Source of the DNA: Phycisphaerales bacterium
GTDB lineage: Bacteria > Planctomycetota > Phycisphaerae > Tepidisphaerales > Tepidisphaeraceae
Assembly (NCBI GenBank): GCA_028288905.1
Contig: JAQGHJ010000384.1
Location: 1-6,100 of the forward strand
Direction: 5' to 3'
Length of the DNA stretch: 6,100 nucleotides
The notes beneath the pieces were generated by a model that had not been told where the DNA came from, made no database searches, and worked only from the letters and a program-made list of their open reading frames with translations. Shown here one piece after another: positions 4,697 to 6,100 of this stretch (position 1 is the stretch's first letter; each line of letters starts with the position of its first letter). The translations under genes and the position numbers were made by a program.

Positions 4697-5323
4697 ATGG
4701 CCGACGACGTCATCGACGACAACGTGTTGGCGCTGGCCCGTGCGGGCGACGCGGCGGCGTGGGAGCGACTGCTCCGGGCGTTCCACGGGCGGCTGCTCGG
4801 CTTCGTCGACCGCCTGATGCCGGCCGACGTCCGGGCGCTCGTCGAGCCGCAGGACGTGCTGAACGACACGTGCTTCGAGGCGTACCAACGGTTCGGCGAC
4901 TTCGAGGCCCGCGACCCGGACGCCGTCTACCGCTGGCTCGCTACGATCGCCCGCCACCGCCTGATCGACCTCGTCCGCGCGCAGCGGGCCGAGAAGCGCG
5001 GCGGCTCCCACCGCAGGGTCGGGGCCGGGGGCGACGGCGGCGAGGACGACCCGGTCGTCCGGCTGTTGCAGGAACTCGCCGTCTACGAGCGGACGCCGAG
5101 CCAGTCCGCGATGCGGCACGAGTTGCGGCTGGCGCTCGAGCGCGCGATCGACCGGCTCGCCGCCCCGCTCCGGGACGCCGTCCGGCTGCGGCACGTCCAC
5201 GGGCTGCCGTTCAAGGACGTGGCCGAGCGGATGGGCCGGACCGAGCGGGCCGTCCAGCAACTCTGCACCCGCGGCCTCGGGGAGATGCGGACGCACTTGG
5301 CGTCCGCGTCCCTGTTCGTCTGA
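4697..5323 (+). CDS. ECF-type RNA polymerase sigma factor
   Basis: 208 residues from ATG 4697; in-frame codons extend upstream to 4625, but those residues look unlike a sigma N-terminus. No strong ribosome binding site is visible. Sigma region 2 spans about residues 10-100: 'LARAGDAAAWERLLRAFHGRLLGFV' then 'VEPQDVLNDTCFEAYQRFGDFE' and 'VYRWLATIARHRLIDLVRAQRAEKRGG', the -10-recognition and DNA-melting part. A Gly/Asp-rich linker (about 103-118) precedes region 4 (about 143-200), with the HTH 'LPFKDVAERMGRTERAVQQLCTRGLGEMR'. It should direct RNA polymerase to a specific promoter set. The 'VEPQDV' form is characteristic of planctomycete ECF groups as I recall them. The protein kinase begins 50 bases downstream on the same strand, which suggests an operon and kinase-linked control instead of a classic membrane anti-sigma factor; none is seen here. 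Confidence 0.88.
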   Translation: MADDVIDDNVLALARAGDAAAWERLLRAFHGRLLGFVDRLMPADVRALVEPQDVLNDTCFEAYQRFGDFEARDPDAVYRWLATIARHRLIDLVRAQRAEKRGGSHRRVGAGGDGGEDDPVVRLLQELAVYERTPSQSAMRHELRLALERAIDRLAAPLRDAVRLRHVHGLPFKDVAERMGRTERAVQQLCTRGLGEMRTHLASASLFV

Positions 5324-5373
5324 ACCCGATCCCCCGCCGGCGTGGTGCGCCCCGCCGGACCTTCGACGCCCCC

Positions 5374-6100
5374 ATGTCGGATTCGAGCGGAGCCGCTTCC
5401 CACCTCCCACCGTCGGCCCCCAAGACGGAGGCCGTGCGCCGGCTGTTGGAGGAGCGGGGCCGCCGCCTGTCCCGCGGCGAGGTCGTGCTGGACCGGGAAC
5501 TCCTCATCGCCCACCCGGAATTGGCACCCGACCTGTACGACGCGCTCGCCGCGACCAAAGCGATCCGGCGGGCGCTGCTCGACGCCCGCCGGGCCGGCCC
5601 GGCGGACCACTCTCTCCTCGCCATGAGCGACGGCGCGCTGCTCGCACCGCTGTCGGCCGGCGGCGGGTGGGACGCGGAGGAACCGGACCCGGTCCCGTCG
5701 GCCGAGGGGTACGAGGTCGTCGGGGAGGTCGGCAGCGGCGGGCAGGCACGGGTCTACGAGGCCGTCCAGCGGTCGACCGGGCAGCGGGTGGCGATCAAGG
5801 TGCTGCCGGGCGGCCCGCTCGCCGGCTCCCGCCAGCGGGAGCGGTTCGAGCGGGAGTCGGCGATCTTGGCCGCGCTGCGGCACCCTCACATCGTGGGGAT
5901 CGTCGACCGCGGGCGGACGGCCGACGGGTCGTTCTTCTTCGTCATGCCGTTCGTCGCCGGGCGCGCGCTGGACGAGTACGTCGCCGGGCTGCGGGCCGCC
6001 GGCACCGCGACCCCCGCGACCGTCCTCCGGCTGTTCGCCCGGGTCGCGGCCGCCGTCGGGGAATCGCACCGGCTCGGGATCATCCACCGCGACCTCAAGC
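5374..6100 (+). CDS. Hanks-type serine/threonine protein kinase, 3' partial
   Basis: 242 codons are visible from ATG 5374, and the frame is still open at the window end. An N-terminal region (about 1-110) is helical and Arg/Ala-rich, with 'LIAHPELAPDLYDALAATKAIRRALLDARRAG' (44-74) as often precedes planctomycete kinase domains. The kinase domain starts near 113: glycine loop 'GEVGSGGQARVYEA' (117-130), where the third loop glycine is Ala125; VAIK with the ATP-binding Lys142; a helix-C Glu (probably E161) in 'FERESAILAALRHPHIV'; the hinge 'FFFVMPFVAGRALDEY' (187-202); and the catalytic HRDLK (238-242), with Asp240 and Lys242. The key residues seen are intact, so activity is likely. The DFG motif, activation segment and any membrane or sensor domain lie beyond the window. 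It follows the ECF sigma gene by 50 bases, a common planctomycete pairing. Confidence 0.88.
   Translation, partial: MSDSSGAASHLPPSAPKTEAVRRLLEERGRRLSRGEVVLDRELLIAHPELAPDLYDALAATKAIRRALLDARRAGPADHSLLAMSDGALLAPLSAGGGWDAEEPDPVPSAEGYEVVGEVGSGGQARVYEAVQRSTGQRVAIKVLPGGPLAGSRQRERFERESAILAALRHPHIVGIVDRGRTADGSFFFVMPFVAGRALDEYVAGLRAAGTATPATVLRLFARVAAAVGESHRLGIIHRDLK

Noticed and set aside
5083..6087. Minus-strand 334-codon frame opposite the sigma and kinase genes
   Set aside because: Both + strand genes have unmistakable conserved motifs; this frame is an antisense shadow.

Overview
The window looks like GC-rich planctomycete DNA, most likely from the Gemmata-like group. The evidence is the gene repertoire: a DUF1580-type protein, a prepilin-type protein with an FTLVE leader and a late DGH motif, and an ECF sigma factor with the planctomycete-style 'VEPQDVLND' region 2 next to a Hanks-type Ser/Thr kinase. 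All supported genes are on the + strand. The taxon and family calls come from recalled family patterns, not from a search.

Left block (about 1-3560): an accessory-looking module. It starts inside a gene for a protein with an excisionase-like helix-turn-helix followed by a four-cysteine zinc ribbon. An AT-rich gap with paired CTGCGCAG palindromes follows, then a DUF1580 protein. Next comes a Rep_trans-like replication initiator/relaxase (RVDMCLD, YFG, YDK and RVEYR motifs). Its expected N-terminal strand lies in a different reading frame, so the gene is either frameshifted or begins inside the domain. About 800 bases without a clear gene follow, holding a hairpin, a few very small ORFs and palindromes. 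The block closes with an 86-residue ribbon-helix-helix-like protein. A 13-base palindrome, TGACGCTGCGTCA, occurs three times exactly and once with one mismatch between 1231 and 3146. All four copies are in the same orientation, and no full copy was seen elsewhere in the window.

Right block (about 3737-6100): higher in GC and more typical of a chromosome. It encodes a type IV pilin/pseudopilin-like secreted or anchored protein, then an ECF sigma factor, then after 50 bases a Ser/Thr protein kinase that runs off the end of the window just after its HRDLK catalytic motif. The last two look like a signalling operon.

Working interpretation: the left block is a small replicon-like or integrative element, or its decaying remnant, with a rolling-circle-type initiator and several small DNA-binding proteins. 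It sits next to ordinary signalling and surface genes. No integrase, attachment site, tRNA, rRNA or CRISPR array is visible. The strongest unexplained signal is the dispersed 13-base palindrome.
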